Shown one piece after another: positions 8,895 through 18,532 of a DNA stretch of 64,000 nt. Source of the stretch: Collimonas fungivorans. GTDB taxonomy: Bacteria > Pseudomonadota > Gammaproteobacteria > Burkholderiales > Burkholderiaceae_D. Position 1 is the stretch's first letter. Every line of letters starts with the position of its first letter. The stretch spans positions 5,535,730-5,599,729 of the forward strand of contig NZ_CP013232.1 of assembly GCF_001584145.1 (NCBI RefSeq). Direction: 5' to 3'. The notes under the pieces were generated by a model that was not told where the DNA came from, made no database searches, and was given only the letters and a program-made list of their open reading frames with translations. Position numbers and translations under genes: made by a program.

Positions 8895-9664
8895 CAGTGC
8901 GCTCCTGCCAGTGCTTCGGTGCTGGTGCCCATGTAGGCTTCCATCACCAGCGGGTTCTTCGATACTTCTTCATAGCGGCCTTCCGCCAGCATGGCGCCGC
9001 GCTGCAGTACGCTGATCTTGTCGCAGATGCCCGCCACCACGTTCATGTTGTGTTCCACCATCAGGATAGTGCGGCCGGCGGACACCTTCTTGATCAGCGC
9101 CGTGACGCGATCGACGTCTTCGTGGCCCATGCCCTGGGTCGGTTCATCCAGCAGCATCAGCTCCGGCTCCATGCCCAGGGTAGTGGCGATTTCCAGCGCG
9201 CGCTTGCGGCCGTAAGGCAAATCGACAGTCAGGGTATCGGCAAATTCGGTGAGGTCGACTTCCGCCAGCAATTCCATGGCGCGCTCATTCAGCTGCGCCA
9301 GCGACTTGCCGCTTTTCCAGAAATGGTAAGAGGTCCCCAGTGTACGCTGCAAGCCGATGCGCACGTTTTCCATCACGCTCAAGTGCGGAAACACGGCGGA
9401 AATCTGGAACGAACGGATGATGCCCTGGCGCGCGATCTGGGCCGGCGCATCGGGGGTGATGTCGCGGCCGTTGAACAGGATCTGGCCGGAAGTCGGCACC
9501 AGGAATTTGGTCAGCAGATTGAAGCAAGTCGTCTTCCCTGCCCCGTTGGGACCGATCAGTGCGTGGATATGGCCACGCTCGACCTGCAGGTTAACGCCAT
9601 TGACGGCCGTAAACCCCCTGAACTCCTTGGTCAGGTTTTTTGTCTCCAAGATGATGTCAGTCAT
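8894..9664 (-). CDS. livG: Liv-type ABC transporter ATPase LivG
   Basis: This 256-residue ATPase has a normal Walker A GPNGAGKTT, Walker B LMLLDEPTQGMGHED and the LivG-type segment EFRGFTAVNGVNLQV near the start. The ATG at 9664 (MTDIILETKN) is preceded by AATAGGAG, which decides it over an upstream in-frame start at 9727. It is the first gene of a five-gene operon in the order livG, livF, binding protein, livH, livM. With LivF it forms the nucleotide-binding pair on the cytosolic side. Confidence 0.94.
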   Translation of the reverse strand: MTDIILETKNLTKEFRGFTAVNGVNLQVERGHIHALIGPNGAGKTTCFNLLTKFLVPTSGQILFNGRDITPDAPAQIARQGIIRSFQISAVFPHLSVMENVRIGLQRTLGTSYHFWKSGKSLAQLNERAMELLAEVDLTEFADTLTVDLPYGRKRALEIATTLGMEPELMLLDEPTQGMGHEDVDRVTALIKKVSAGRTILMVEHNMNVVAGICDKISVLQRGAMLAEGRYEEVSKNPLVMEAYMGTSTEALAGAH

Positions 9665-9828
9665 CCGGTCTCCTATTGATGTTGCTTTATCGGAACATCC
9701 CGGGTCGATAGATGATATTGCAATCACCTTATCAGCCTTATATTTTTTTACGGATACTAACCGTTGCCGCTCTGCGGCGGCAATACGTAGAAATACTATA
9801 CAAAAACTTTGGATAAATTAGCCATGTC

Positions 9829-11478
9829 TTACAAAATATCCTGAACCGCGCCCTCCTTGATGAATTTTGCCGCCATTTCCGCAATCATCAGGGTCGGCGA
9901 ATTGGTATTTCCGGATGTAATGGTCGGCATTACCGAGGCGTCAACCACGCGCAGGCCGGCCACGCCCTTCACCCTGAGCTGGCTGTCCACCACCGCCATA
10001 GGATCGTCGCCACGGCCCATCTTGCAGCTTCCTACCGGATGAAAAATCGTGGTGCCGACCTCGCCGGCGGCCTTGATCAATTGTTCCTCAGTCTGGTATT
10101 GCGGGCCTGGCTTGAATTCTTCCGGCGCATATTTCCGCAATGCCGGCGCCGCGGCGATCTTGCGCGTCAACAGCAGCGAAGCCGCCGCAACCCTGCGGTC
10201 TTCTTCTGTATCCAGATAGTTCAGGGTAATTTTGGGCGCGCCCTCGGCCAGGCCCGAAGCTATCCGCACGTGGCCGCGCGAACTTGGCCGCAGGTTGCAG
10301 ACGCTGGCGGTAAAAGCCGGGAACGCATGCAACGGATCGCCGAATTTCTCCAGCGACAGCGGCTGCACGTGATATTCCAGGTTGGCCGTAGCCTGCCCCG
10401 GATCGGACTTGGCGAACGCCCCCAGCTGCGACGGCGCCATCGACATCGGCCCGCTTTGCATCAGCAGGTATTCCAGGCCGATGCGGGCCTTGCCCAGCCA
10501 GCTGCTGCTCATGGCGTTGAGGGTTTTGACGCCGCTTACCTTGAACGCCATCCTGATCTGCAAATGATCTTGCAAGTTCTCGCCGACGCCCGGCAAATCC
10601 TGCATCACAGGAATCTGGTGCTGCTGCAACAGCGCCGCCGGACCGATGCCGGACAACTGCAAGATATGCGGCGAACCGACGGCGCCGGCGCTCAACAAGG
10701 TTTCACGGCTGGCCTCGGCGCTCCATTCCTTGCCGCCGCCGGAAAATTCGACGCCCTTGCAAACCAGCCCCTGCCGCTGGTCCTCCTCACTGCGTTCCAA
10801 CACCAGCCGCTTGACCTGGCAACCGGTCATGATAGTCAGGTTGCCTCGGCCGCTGGCCGAACGCAAAAACGCCTTGGCCGCATTCCAGCGAATGCCGCGT
10901 TTCTGGTTGACGTCAAAATAGCTGCATCCTTCATTGTCGCCGCGGTTAAAGTCATCGACTTTGGGTATGCCGACTTCCGCCGCCGCATCGCGGAAAGCAT
11001 CCAGGATCTTCCAGGACAAGCGCTGTTTTTCAACCCGCCATTCGCCGCCTGCGCCGTGAAATTCGTCGGCGCCGTTGTAATGGTCCTCGCTCTTCTTAAA
11101 CAGCGGCAGCACCTGCTCCCAGCGCCATGCCGGATCGCCGGTCAGCTGCGCCCACTGGTCGTAATCGCGGGCCTGGCCGCGCATGTAAATCATGCCGTTG
11201 ATCGATGAGCTTCCGCCCAGCACTTTCCCGCGCGGATAAATCAGGCTGCGCCCATTCAGGCCGACATCCGGCTCGGTGCGGTACATCCAGTCGGTACGCG
11301 GATTGTTGATGCAGTACAGGTAGCCGACAGGGATGTGGATCCAGATGTAATCATCTTTGGCGCCCGCTTCAATCAGCAATACCTTGACCGAACTGTCCTG
11401 CGTCAGACGGTTCGCCAGCACGCAGCCGGCGGTACCCGCACCGATGATGATGTAGTCGTATTTCCCTGCTGATTCCAT
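9829..11478 (-). CDS. GMC-family FAD alcohol dehydrogenase (choline dehydrogenase/AlkJ-like)
   Basis: A 549-residue flavoprotein of the glucose-methanol-choline family. The FAD-binding motif [17 protein letters not shown] is at residues 8-24, the GMC signature [20 protein letters not shown] is near 83-102, and the C-terminal [19 protein letters not shown] carries the catalytic His/Asn region. These enzymes oxidise alcohols to aldehydes and pass electrons to the respiratory chain. It lies 165 bases downstream of mmsA on the same strand, so the pair may turn an alcohol into an aldehyde and then an acyl-CoA. The start at 11478 has AAAGAGA upstream. The substrate is unknown. Confidence 0.88.
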   Translation of the reverse strand: MESAGKYDYIIIGAGTAGCVLANRLTQDSSVKVLLIEAGAKDDYIWIHIPVGYLYCINNPRTDWMYRTEPDVGLNGRSLIYPRGKVLGGSSSINGMIYMRGQARDYDQWAQLTGDPAWRWEQVLPLFKKSEDHYNGADEFHGAGGEWRVEKQRLSWKILDAFRDAAAEVGIPKVDDFNRGDNEGCSYFDVNQKRGIRWNAAKAFLRSASGRGNLTIMTGCQVKRLVLERSEEDQRQGLVCKGVEFSGGGKEWSAEASRETLLSAGAVGSPHILQLSGIGPAALLQQHQIPVMQDLPGVGENLQDHLQIRMAFKVSGVKTLNAMSSSWLGKARIGLEYLLMQSGPMSMAPSQLGAFAKSDPGQATANLEYHVQPLSLEKFGDPLHAFPAFTASVCNLRPSSRGHVRIASGLAEGAPKITLNYLDTEEDRRVAAASLLLTRKIAAAPALRKYAPEEFKPGPQYQTEEQLIKAAGEVGTTIFHPVGSCKMGRGDDPMAVVDSQLRVKGVAGLRVVDASVMPTITSGNTNSPTLMIAEMAAKFIKEGAVQDIL

Positions 11479-11622
11479 GCGTCTCTTTCTATTTTCTTGT
11501 CTTGTCTTGTGCAAATCTGCTTTATCAACTGTTTTTCAGAATCTCGTCCTGCGCTTTTCCGGAAAAATGAAACATCACAGAACGAGATCTCTATAGAACA
11601 TGAATATCATTTATACCGTTTT

Positions 11623-11650
11623 AAAATAAATTATTTATATAATTTATTTT
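11623..11650. repeat. AT-only palindrome at the mmsA stop codon
   Basis: Arms AAAATAAATTA and TAATTTATTTT pair perfectly around a six-base loop and overlap the mmsA stop codon. It may mark the mmsA 3' end, though an A/T-only stem is weak. Confidence 0.55.
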
Positions 11651-13164
11651 GCCACCGGCATGGTGAATTCGGCGCCTTTTGAAATCGTTTGCGGCCAACG
11701 CTGCATGATCGATTTGTAACGCGTATAAAACCGCACACCCTCTTCTCCATACGCATGCGTGTCGCCGAACAGCGAGCGCTTCCAGCCGCCGAAAGAATGC
11801 CAGGCCATCGGCACCGGAATCGGCACATTGATGCCCACCATGCCGACTTCGATCCGCCGCGAAAACTCGCGCGCCGTATTGCCGTCCGAAGTGAACAGCG
11901 CTACGCCGTTGCCGAATTCGTGGGCATTGATCAGGTTGACGGCGGCGGCAAAATCAGGCACCCGGACGATGCAAAGGACTGGTCCGAAAATTTCTTCCTG
12001 GTAGATTTTCATCTCCGGCGTTACCTGGTCAAACAACGACCCACCAAGGAAAAATCCCTGTTCCAGCCCGGCGACTTTCAGGCCGCGGCCGTCGACCAGC
12101 AACTTGGCGCCGGCAGCAACGCCGCCTTCAATATAAGCCTCGATTTTTTCCTTGTGCACGGCGCTGACCACCGGTCCCATTTCCGCATCGGCTTCCATGC
12201 CGTTCTTGATCTTCAGCGCCTTCACGCGCGGAATCAGGGCTTCTATCAATTTATCCGCGACATTGCCGACCGCGACTGCCACCGATATCGCCATGCAGCG
12301 TTCGCCGGCCGACCCATAAGCAGCACCCATCAGGGCATCCACCGCCTGGTCCAGGTCGGCGTCCGGCATCACCACCAGGTGGTTCTTGGCGCCGCCCAGC
12401 GCCTGCACCCTGAGCGGATAAACGCCCTTGCGCCTGGCGCCTTCCTGGTAGATATATTCCGCGATCGGCGTCGATCCTACAAACGACACCGCTTTCACAT
12501 CGGGATGCTGCAGCAAGGTATCCACCGCCAGCTTGTCGCCCTGCACGACATTGAATACCCCATCCGGCAAACCGGCCTGGTGGAACAGATCTGCCATCAT
12601 CAACGACGGCGACGGATCGCGCTCGGATGGCTTGAGGATAAACGTATTGCCGGTCGCGATCGCCATCGGCGCCATCCACAACGGCACCATCACCGGAAAA
12701 TTGAACGGCGTGATGCCGGCCGTGACGCCCAGCGGCTGGCGCAGGTTCCAGTTATCGATGCCGCCGCCGATATTGTCGGTAAATTGCGTCTTCAGCAGAT
12801 GCGGAACGCCGCAAGCGAATTCGACGATCTCCAGGCCGCGCGTCACTTCGCCTTTGGCGTCGGAAAATACCTTGCCGTGCTCGCGCGTGATCGCCGCCGC
12901 CAGCGCATCGTGATGCTGCTCCATCAATTCCTTGAACCTGAACATCACCCGCGCCCGCTTCAGCGGCGCCGTGTCAGCCCATGCCGGCGCTGCAGCCGAT
13001 GCAGCCGCGACCGCACTGTTGACTTCTTCAACGCTGCCCAGCACGACCCTGGCCGAAACCGCACCGGTAGCCGGATTGAACACATCCTGCAAGCGGCCGC
13101 TGGCGGATTCGGTCACTTTGCCGTTGATGTAATGTTGAATAAGCGGAGTCGGGCTGGTAGTCAT
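11644..13164 (-). CDS. mmsA: CoA-acylating methylmalonate-semialdehyde dehydrogenase
   Basis: The 506-residue aldehyde dehydrogenase-fold protein matches MmsA: the substrate- and CoA-type segment [48 protein letters not shown] and the catalytic cysteine in [14 protein letters not shown]. MmsA converts (methyl)malonate semialdehyde to propionyl- or acetyl-CoA with NAD and CoA, in valine, myo-inositol or beta-alanine breakdown. It is transcribed divergently from a LysR regulator, a usual sign of control by that regulator. Length is normal. Confidence 0.94.
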   Translation of the reverse strand: MTTSPTPLIQHYINGKVTESASGRLQDVFNPATGAVSARVVLGSVEEVNSAVAAASAAAPAWADTAPLKRARVMFRFKELMEQHHDALAAAITREHGKVFSDAKGEVTRGLEIVEFACGVPHLLKTQFTDNIGGGIDNWNLRQPLGVTAGITPFNFPVMVPLWMAPMAIATGNTFILKPSERDPSPSLMMADLFHQAGLPDGVFNVVQGDKLAVDTLLQHPDVKAVSFVGSTPIAEYIYQEGARRKGVYPLRVQALGGAKNHLVVMPDADLDQAVDALMGAAYGSAGERCMAISVAVAVGNVADKLIEALIPRVKALKIKNGMEADAEMGPVVSAVHKEKIEAYIEGGVAAGAKLLVDGRGLKVAGLEQGFFLGGSLFDQVTPEMKIYQEEIFGPVLCIVRVPDFAAAVNLINAHEFGNGVALFTSDGNTAREFSRRIEVGMVGINVPIPVPMAWHSFGGWKRSLFGDTHAYGEEGVRFYTRYKSIMQRWPQTISKGAEFTMPVAK

Positions 13165-13241
13165 AAGGATTCCTTTTGGTAAAACCGGGTTCGGTTAGCG
13201 TTTTGCCAGAATATCGCTAGATTTCCCAACAATCCAATGAG

Positions 13242-13262
13242 TTATGATCAAGATCAATATAA
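13242..13262. promoter_or_regulatory. Candidate LysR operator between mmsA and lysR
   Basis: An imperfect palindrome TTATGATCAAGATCAATAT and the next two bases has the T-N11-A character of LysR-type sites and sits in the 153-base divergent intergenic space. Assignment is from position and symmetry only. Confidence 0.4.
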
Positions 13263-13317
13263 GCAATGCTAATAAACAAACCCAATAGATAAACCACTCT
13301 GATTAAAAATTGAGCAT

Positions 13318-14205
13318 ATGGACATTACCCAACTTCGCGCCTTCGTCACCGTCGCCAGGGAAGGCAACCTGACACGCGCTGCAGAACTGCTGCACGTCAC
13401 GCAACCGGCTGTCAGCCTGCAAATCAAGTCGCTGCAGGCAAGCCTGAACCTGCAATTGTTTGCACGCATCCCGAGCGGCATGGCGTTGACCGACGATGGC
13501 GTCAAGTTACTGTCATTTGCCGAACGTGCAATCGCCGCCATGGCCGAATTGCGCCAGCAGGCCGAAAGCCTGCACTCGAACAGCTCGGAAATCCTGAGTG
13601 GAAAACTTGCGATCGGCACCATCCTAGATCCTGAATTCATCCGGCTGGGTGCTTTCCTGCAGCGCCTGGTGGAAAGTTATCCCCAGCTTTCTACACAGTT
13701 GCAACACAGCATGTCAGGCGATGTGCTGCAGCAAATCAAATCCGGCCATCTCGATGTCGGTTACTACCTCGGTACGCCAAACAAGAATTTCCACCGGCTC
13801 ACACTGACACAATTTACTTACTGTGTGCTTGCACCATCCGGCTGGAAAAGCAGGGTTTCAGGAAAAGACTGGCCGGCTTTGGCGAAACTGCCCTGGATCT
13901 GGACTCCTCCCGAGTCCGCTCATCATCGTTTGCTCAGCAAAACTTTTGCTCAATACAAAGTCACACCTAACAAAGTTGCCCTGGTCGACCAGGAACCTTC
14001 GATGCTCGACCTGGTGAAATCCGGAGTCGGCTTGTCCCTGGTGCGCGAGTCAGTGGCGTTGCGTGAAGCACATGCTCACGGTCTGGTGATTTCCGATACG
14101 GTCAATTTATCCACCGAACTTTCGTTTATCACCTTGGAGAAGCGTAAAGACGAACCGGTAATTTCCGCAATCTTTGCCATATTGCAATCAATTTGGAAAA
14201 ATTAA
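13318..14205 (+). CDS. LysR-family transcriptional regulator
   Basis: A 295-residue LysR-type regulator. The winged helix-turn-helix is at the N-terminus (MDITQLRAFVTVAREGNLTR, then AAELLHVTQPAVSLQIKSLQ), followed by a periplasmic-binding-fold effector domain from about residue 90. It is divergent from mmsA and probably controls mmsA and the GMC dehydrogenase. The effector is not predictable. It directly borders the AT-rich DnaA-box region to its right, and no terminator is obvious after its stop codon. Confidence 0.92.
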   Translation: MDITQLRAFVTVAREGNLTRAAELLHVTQPAVSLQIKSLQASLNLQLFARIPSGMALTDDGVKLLSFAERAIAAMAELRQQAESLHSNSSEILSGKLAIGTILDPEFIRLGAFLQRLVESYPQLSTQLQHSMSGDVLQQIKSGHLDVGYYLGTPNKNFHRLTLTQFTYCVLAPSGWKSRVSGKDWPALAKLPWIWTPPESAHHRLLSKTFAQYKVTPNKVALVDQEPSMLDLVKSGVGLSLVRESVALREAHAHGLVISDTVNLSTELSFITLEKRKDEPVISAIFAILQSIWKN

Positions 14206-14268
14206 TGCTTTAAAAGTCCTTTTTAGGAAGCAATCCTCCGCTTTTTTCCAAAACCGGCTTTTTCAGCT

Positions 14269-14491
14269 TTGTATTTAAAGATTTATATATATAAATAGTA
14301 GTAGTAGTTAACCACCTGCTTTTCTGTGGATAACTATAAATTTGACTATTCATTCAATAACTTACAACTTGGATAAATGCTGAGTAAACCTTGTATCTGG
14401 AAAGAACATTTCTTGGATAAAAATAGAGGTCTGGTTTGTTGCCTTGTTTATTCACATTAGATTCCTGTAGTTATCCAAAGACTTATCCACA
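14269..14491. repeat. Origin module, copy 1
   Basis: This is the first copy of the origin module. Bases 14269-14312 are identical to 14661-14704, and similarity continues beyond that, with all landmarks offset by 391-392 bases. It ends with the box pair TTATCCAAA and TTATCCACA. Confidence 0.88.
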
Positions 14492-14660
14492 GCCCTCTTT
14501 TTGGATCTCTTCTTTTCCTCATTTTCAAATAGCTGCTTTTCTTGAATTGAAGAAAGAAAAGCTCTGAAAAAAAATGATTTTTCTTAAGAAATTGCATTTT
14601 TAACTTCTTTTTATTAATTCTTTTTTAAAAGCAACTTCAAGAGAAAAAAGCTTTTCGGTT

Positions 14661-14882
14661 TTGTATTTAAAGATTTATATATATAAATAGTAGTAGTAGT
14701 TAACTAACTGCTTTTCTGTGGATAACTGTGAATTTGACCATTCATTCAAGTACTTATGGATTGGATAAAGCCTGAGTAATCGGTGTATCGCAAAAGAACA
14801 GTTCTTGGATAAAAAGATGACTGTGGAAAACTAACTTGGATATCCACAATTTAAAAACACGATATCCACAGCCTTATCCACA
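14661..14882. repeat. Origin module, copy 2
   Basis: This second copy has the same AT stretch, four TAG triplets and inverted perfect box, and ends with the box pair ATATCCACA and TTATCCACA. It carries extra box-like sites (TGTGGAAAA at 14822, ATATCCACA at 14840) that copy 1 lacks. Confidence 0.88.
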
Positions 14883-14944
14883 AAACCTGAAAATCGGCCT
14901 GTTTACCAAGGTTTTTGAACGTCCCAAGCCCGTTTTCAAAAAAA

Positions 14945-14988
14945 TTTTCTCTTGCCTAAATAATGGGCAGTATCAAGGCGAGAGAAAA
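14945..14988 (+). other. Hairpin in the leader of the HTH-ATCase gene
   Basis: Arms TTTTCTCTTGCC (14945-14956) and GGCGAGAGAAAA (14977-14988) pair except for one wobble. It lies 60 bases before the start codon and has no T-run, so it could be a leader structure or operator. Confidence 0.5.
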
Positions 14989-15019
14989 ATCTGGACAGAA
15001 CAAAGCCGAACCTTTAATG

Positions 15020-15032
15020 TACGCAAAGCGTA
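15020..15032. promoter_or_regulatory. Candidate operator of the HTH-ATCase gene
   Basis: The palindrome TACGC-AAA-GCGTA ends 16 bases before the start codon, next to the AAAGG ribosome-binding site. It is well placed for autoregulation by the gene's own helix-turn-helix domain; that link is inferred. Confidence 0.4.
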
Positions 15033-15048
15033 TATAAAGGTGATGATA

Positions 15049-16350
15049 ATGAGTGATCAACAGACTTTCCTGCGCGACGCCATGCGTCGTTTGAACCTGA
15101 CCAGGGACCATTTTTCCGATCGCATCGGCGTCCGCAAGCGCGCATTGGATACTTGGCTGCTTCCTGAAACATCAAGTGAATTCCGGGTCATGCCGGACAT
15201 TGTCAGCAAATTTGTCGGGGAAATCCTCGAAGGTGAATTGCTTCTTCCTGCCTCGACGCAGAGCGTATATCAAAATAAGATTGGCGCCCCGCTCCGCGAA
15301 CAGATTGCCTATAACGGCAGACCTCAGCTGTTATCGGTGGACCAGTTTTCACGCGATTCGCTGGAGCAGCTGTTCCGCATCACGGACATCATGCAGCCCA
15401 TTGCGAGGCGCCAGAAGGTCACGCGCATCCTTGAGGGTGCCGTACTGGCCAATCTGTTCTTTGAAGCCAGCACACGCACGCGTATCAGCTTTGGCGCGGC
15501 GTTTTGCCGGCTGGGAGGTTCGGTTTGCGACACTACCGGCTTCACCTTCTCTTCAATGACCAAGGGCGAGTCGATTTATGACACCAGCCGCGTCATCAGC
15601 GGTTATGCCGACGTCCTGGTAGTCAGGCATCCCGAACAAGGGGCGGTCGACGAATTTGCCCGCGCCACGAATATCCCGGTGATCAATGGCGGCGACGGCC
15701 CGGGTGAGCATCCCAGCCAGGCGATCCTGGACCTGTACACCATACAGCGCGAATTCTCGCGCCTGGGGAAACTGGTCGACGGCGCCCACATCGTCATGGT
15801 GGGCGACCTGAAGTACGGCCGCACCGTACATTCGCTGATTAAGCTGCTGGCGCTGTATCGCGGCCTCAGGTTCACGCTGGTGGCGCCGGCAACGTTGGAG
15901 ATGCCGGCCCATATCCTGGAACGCATTGCGCGCGGCGGCCACGTGGTGGAGCAGTCGACCTCGCTGGCGCAGGGCTTGAAGGGGGCTGACGTCGTGTACG
16001 CAACCCGGATCCAGAAAGAACGCTTCGCCGACGAGGCCATAGAAGGCTACACCCCGGATTTCCAGATCAACCAGGCGCTGATCGACTCCGCCTGCAGCGC
16101 CGACACCATCGTCATGCATCCCCTGCCACGCGACGGCAGGCCCGGCGCCAATGATCTCAGCACCGATCTCAACCACGATCCGCGCCTGGCGATCTTCCGC
16201 CAGACGGACAACGGCATACCGGTGAGGATGGCGATCTTTGCGACCTTGCTGGGTGTGGAAAACCAGGTGCAGCATTCGATGCGCGACGCCAGCTGGCGCT
16301 CGCCGCACCACGTCGGACCGGATGATGCGGCATTTGATGGGGTCGCCTAG
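15049..16350 (+). CDS. Aspartate carbamoyltransferase with N-terminal helix-turn-helix domain
   Basis: The 433-residue product has about 100 N-terminal residues (MSDQQTFLRDAMRRLNLTRD onward, with FSDRIGVRKRALDTWLLP resembling a Cro/XRE helix-turn-helix) and then a full aspartate/ornithine carbamoyltransferase fold. ATCase motifs are intact: STRTR for carbamoyl phosphate, the SMTKGES loop, HPSQAILD, KYGRTVHS and MHPLPR. The reaction is carbamoyl phosphate plus aspartate to carbamoyl aspartate, the first committed pyrimidine step. AAAGG precedes the ATG at 15049 (15043 is possible); the frame stays open to 14836, but that stretch is DnaA-box DNA. A usual catalytic chain is about 310 residues. 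Similar long forms may exist in Burkholderiales. No pyrI, pyrC or pyrR is nearby. Confidence 0.88.
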   Translation: MSDQQTFLRDAMRRLNLTRDHFSDRIGVRKRALDTWLLPETSSEFRVMPDIVSKFVGEILEGELLLPASTQSVYQNKIGAPLREQIAYNGRPQLLSVDQFSRDSLEQLFRITDIMQPIARRQKVTRILEGAVLANLFFEASTRTRISFGAAFCRLGGSVCDTTGFTFSSMTKGESIYDTSRVISGYADVLVVRHPEQGAVDEFARATNIPVINGGDGPGEHPSQAILDLYTIQREFSRLGKLVDGAHIVMVGDLKYGRTVHSLIKLLALYRGLRFTLVAPATLEMPAHILERIARGGHVVEQSTSLAQGLKGADVVYATRIQKERFADEAIEGYTPDFQINQALIDSACSADTIVMHPLPRDGRPGANDLSTDLNHDPRLAIFRQTDNGIPVRMAIFATLLGVENQVQHSMRDASWRSPHHVGPDDAAFDGVA

Positions 16351-16360
16351 ATGGGGTCGC

Positions 16361-16479
16361 GTAGGGTGGGCACCTGTGCCCACGCGTTACCGTGATATCC
16401 GGAGTACTAGCCTACGCACTATCGAAATAAGCATGTACGCGGTATGAATTCACGCGTGGGCACGATGTGCCCACCCTAC
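16361..16479. repeat. REP-like element, paired-hairpin form
   Basis: Two hairpins in mirror orientation: GTAGGGTGGGCAC with GTGCCCACGC at 16361-16385, and GCGTGGGCAC with GTGCCCACCCTAC at 16454-16479. The outer ends are GTAGGGTG and the inner ends GCGTGGG. It lies between the convergent ATCase and AsmA genes. Confidence 0.85.
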
Positions 16480-16492
16480 CCGGCCGCTTGGC

Positions 16493-18532
16493 CTAGCGCG
16501 CTTTCTTTGGCCGCAGCGTCTTGCCGGGCGGCGGCGCCACCGGTTTTTCCTTGGCCAGCGCCAGCAGGCCGGCGCAATCGCTTTGCTGGTCCGGGCTGAT
16601 ATTAATCAAGGGCAGCACCGCCGCCACCGGAGCCAGCACGCCGAGGGCAATCGCGCCGCCAGCTTTCAACGCCAGCACACCCTTGTCCACCCCTACGTCC
16701 GGGTTCTTGAAGCTGCCTGTGACGTGCAGCGGCGACCTGAGCGAGAAAATGCGCAATCCCTTGGTCTTCGGATTGATGGTCAGGGCCAGCGATTCCTGCG
16801 CCAGGTTGACCTGGCCCTGGACGTTGATGATGGCATCGTCGGTATCCATTACGAAGGTGCGCGCATCCATCACGCCATTGGTCACGGCAAAATCGCTCGC
16901 CAGGCAATTCAGCTTGACCTGTTTGTCGCCGAACAGCTTGGAAATCACCACATTGCCGATATTCAGGCCCGCCGCTTCCAGCAGGAACTTGCTGATGGTG
17001 CCCTGGTTGATCAGGGTTTTCAGCTCGCCGTTCGAGCTGCCCAGCAGACTGGCCACCGAATTGCCGACCGCGGACAGCGAAGCGTCGCCATTGATCTCAC
17101 CCAGGCTGGCCTGGGCTGACGCCAGCGTAGGGAACAGCTGCTTGATTTTCAGATGGCGCGCCGAAATTTTCATTTCCGCCTTGATCAGCTTATTGCCGCC
17201 GTCCAGCTTGATGTTGGAAACCAGGTTGCCGCCGGCCACGCCGAAGTTTAGCGGCGTCAGCGACAGCACGCTGTCCTTCAGGTGGAGGTCGGCCACCAGG
17301 TCCTGGATCGGCAGGTCTTTATCGCGGATGATCTTGCGCCCAGTGAACTTGACGTCGGCATCGATGCTGCCCCAGCGCGCGGTATCGAATTGCTCCACCG
17401 GCAGCACCTTGTTGCCCGGCTGCGCCACGCCATCGCCGCGATTGGCCTTGCTGGCGTTGGAGTCGGCGCCGATCAGCGGCGCCAGATCCTGCAGCTTGAG
17501 CTGGTTCGACAACAGCGTGCCTTTCAGCAAAGGCCGCGGCTTCTGCGCGACATATTCCAGCGTGCCGGACAAATCGCTGGAACCGACGCGGCCGCTGAAC
17601 TTATCGTAGATCCAGTCGCCGCCGGCGCTGTTGAGCTTGCCGATCAGCCGCCCTTCGGTGGCGAACGGCGGCGTCGCCGGCAGCACGATGCCGGTCAGCG
17701 GGTACAGGTTGGACATGCTGGCGCCCGACAGTTTCAGGCGCAGGTCCAGCGCCGCCAGGTCGCTCGGCTTGGTCAGCGTGCCCTGGATTGCAATCGCGGT
17801 CTTGCCGACATGGACGCTGGCTTGCAGCGGATACGGCTTGCTCGAATTCTGCAGCGACAGCACCGCGCCGGCCTTGCCTTCGCCGCTGACGGCGGCTTTG
17901 TTGAAGGTGCCGCCGACTTTCCAGCCGATGCCGTAGCCCTCGGCGCTGACAGCCGGCAAGCTGTCGATGTCCGCCTTGATGTCGAGCTTGCTGACGGGAT
18001 CAAGCAATCTCACCGTGCCTTTCGCCAGCACCAGCTTTTGCAGCTGCAGCTGCCAGGAAGACGGTCCGCTGGATTTGAAAGTCCAGTTGTTGTCGCCATC
18101 CGGCTTGCGCTCCAGCGCGATGCTCGGCGTATCCAGTTCCAGCGACGGCACCACGATCTGGTGCGCCAGCAGCGGCAAGGGACTCAAGGAAAACGTCAGC
18201 TGGCCGATCTCTGCCATGTGCGGACCGGTCTTGGCCCAGTCGGGATTGTCCAGCACGATGTCCTTCGCGCTCAGGCGCGGCCAGGGCACCCAGCGGCGCC
18301 AGCTGTCGAGGTCGGTCTGCGATTTTTGCCAGGTAAGCGCGAGGTCGCCGCGAATCGCAAAATTGCGCCCGGTAGCCTCGCTGACCCGCTGGTTCAGCCA
18401 CGGTTTGGCGCGGTTCCAGTCGAACGTGAGCAGCAGCGCCACGCACAGGGCGATCAAACCAATCAGCGCCGCAATCGACCACAACAGCACGCGAACCGGA
18501 CGCCGTAGCGGGGGAAATGTAGAGGTAGTCAT
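16493..18532 (-). CDS. AsmA-family envelope protein
   Basis: The 679-residue protein has one N-terminal membrane segment (VLLWSIAALIGLIALCVALL) followed by a large periplasmic region with AsmA features, including LTFDWNRAKPWLNQRVSEATGRNFAI at the start and GGNLVSNIKLDGG toward the C-terminal AsmA_2 domain. AsmA-like proteins belong to the bridge-like group implicated in moving phospholipids between inner and outer membrane. The ATG at 18532 was chosen; a TTG at 18547 with AGAGAG upstream is an alternative. It is a single gene, divergent from the DUF3300 gene. Confidence 0.85.
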   Translation of the reverse strand: MTTSTFPPLRRPVRVLLWSIAALIGLIALCVALLLTFDWNRAKPWLNQRVSEATGRNFAIRGDLALTWQKSQTDLDSWRRWVPWPRLSAKDIVLDNPDWAKTGPHMAEIGQLTFSLSPLPLLAHQIVVPSLELDTPSIALERKPDGDNNWTFKSSGPSSWQLQLQKLVLAKGTVRLLDPVSKLDIKADIDSLPAVSAEGYGIGWKVGGTFNKAAVSGEGKAGAVLSLQNSSKPYPLQASVHVGKTAIAIQGTLTKPSDLAALDLRLKLSGASMSNLYPLTGIVLPATPPFATEGRLIGKLNSAGGDWIYDKFSGRVGSSDLSGTLEYVAQKPRPLLKGTLLSNQLKLQDLAPLIGADSNASKANRGDGVAQPGNKVLPVEQFDTARWGSIDADVKFTGRKIIRDKDLPIQDLVADLHLKDSVLSLTPLNFGVAGGNLVSNIKLDGGNKLIKAEMKISARHLKIKQLFPTLASAQASLGEINGDASLSAVGNSVASLLGSSNGELKTLINQGTISKFLLEAAGLNIGNVVISKLFGDKQVKLNCLASDFAVTNGVMDARTFVMDTDDAIINVQGQVNLAQESLALTINPKTKGLRIFSLRSPLHVTGSFKNPDVGVDKGVLALKAGGAIALGVLAPVAAVLPLINISPDQQSDCAGLLALAKEKPVAPPPGKTLRPKKAR

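Larger units (their letters stand above)
14206..14890. other. Probable origin of replication (oriC), duplicated
   Basis: No gene lies in this AT-rich stretch. It contains four perfect DnaA boxes TTATCCACA: 14325-14333 and 14717-14725 on the minus strand, 14483-14491 and 14874-14882 on the plus strand. Near matches include TTATCCAAA at 14471, ATATCCACA at 14840 and 14862, TGTGGAAAA at 14822, and several TTGGATAA sites. Two AT-only stretches (14281-14296 and 14673-14688) are each followed by four TAG triplets (14296-14307 and 14688-14699), 17 bases and then a perfect inverted box. Read on the minus strand this is box, spacer, CTA repeats, AT-rich DNA, the layout known for DnaA-trio unwinding elements. 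The role as oriC is inferred. Confidence 0.82.

Noticed and set aside
9764-9783. Small hairpin TTGCCGC/GCGGCAA after the GMC dehydrogenase
   Set aside because: A seven-base stem without a T-run on the transcribed strand is not a convincing terminator.
14836-15042. N-terminal extension of the HTH-ATCase by about 70 codons
   Set aside because: The extension is made of DnaA boxes and a hairpin, has no ribosome-binding site, and a good AAAGG site precedes 15049.
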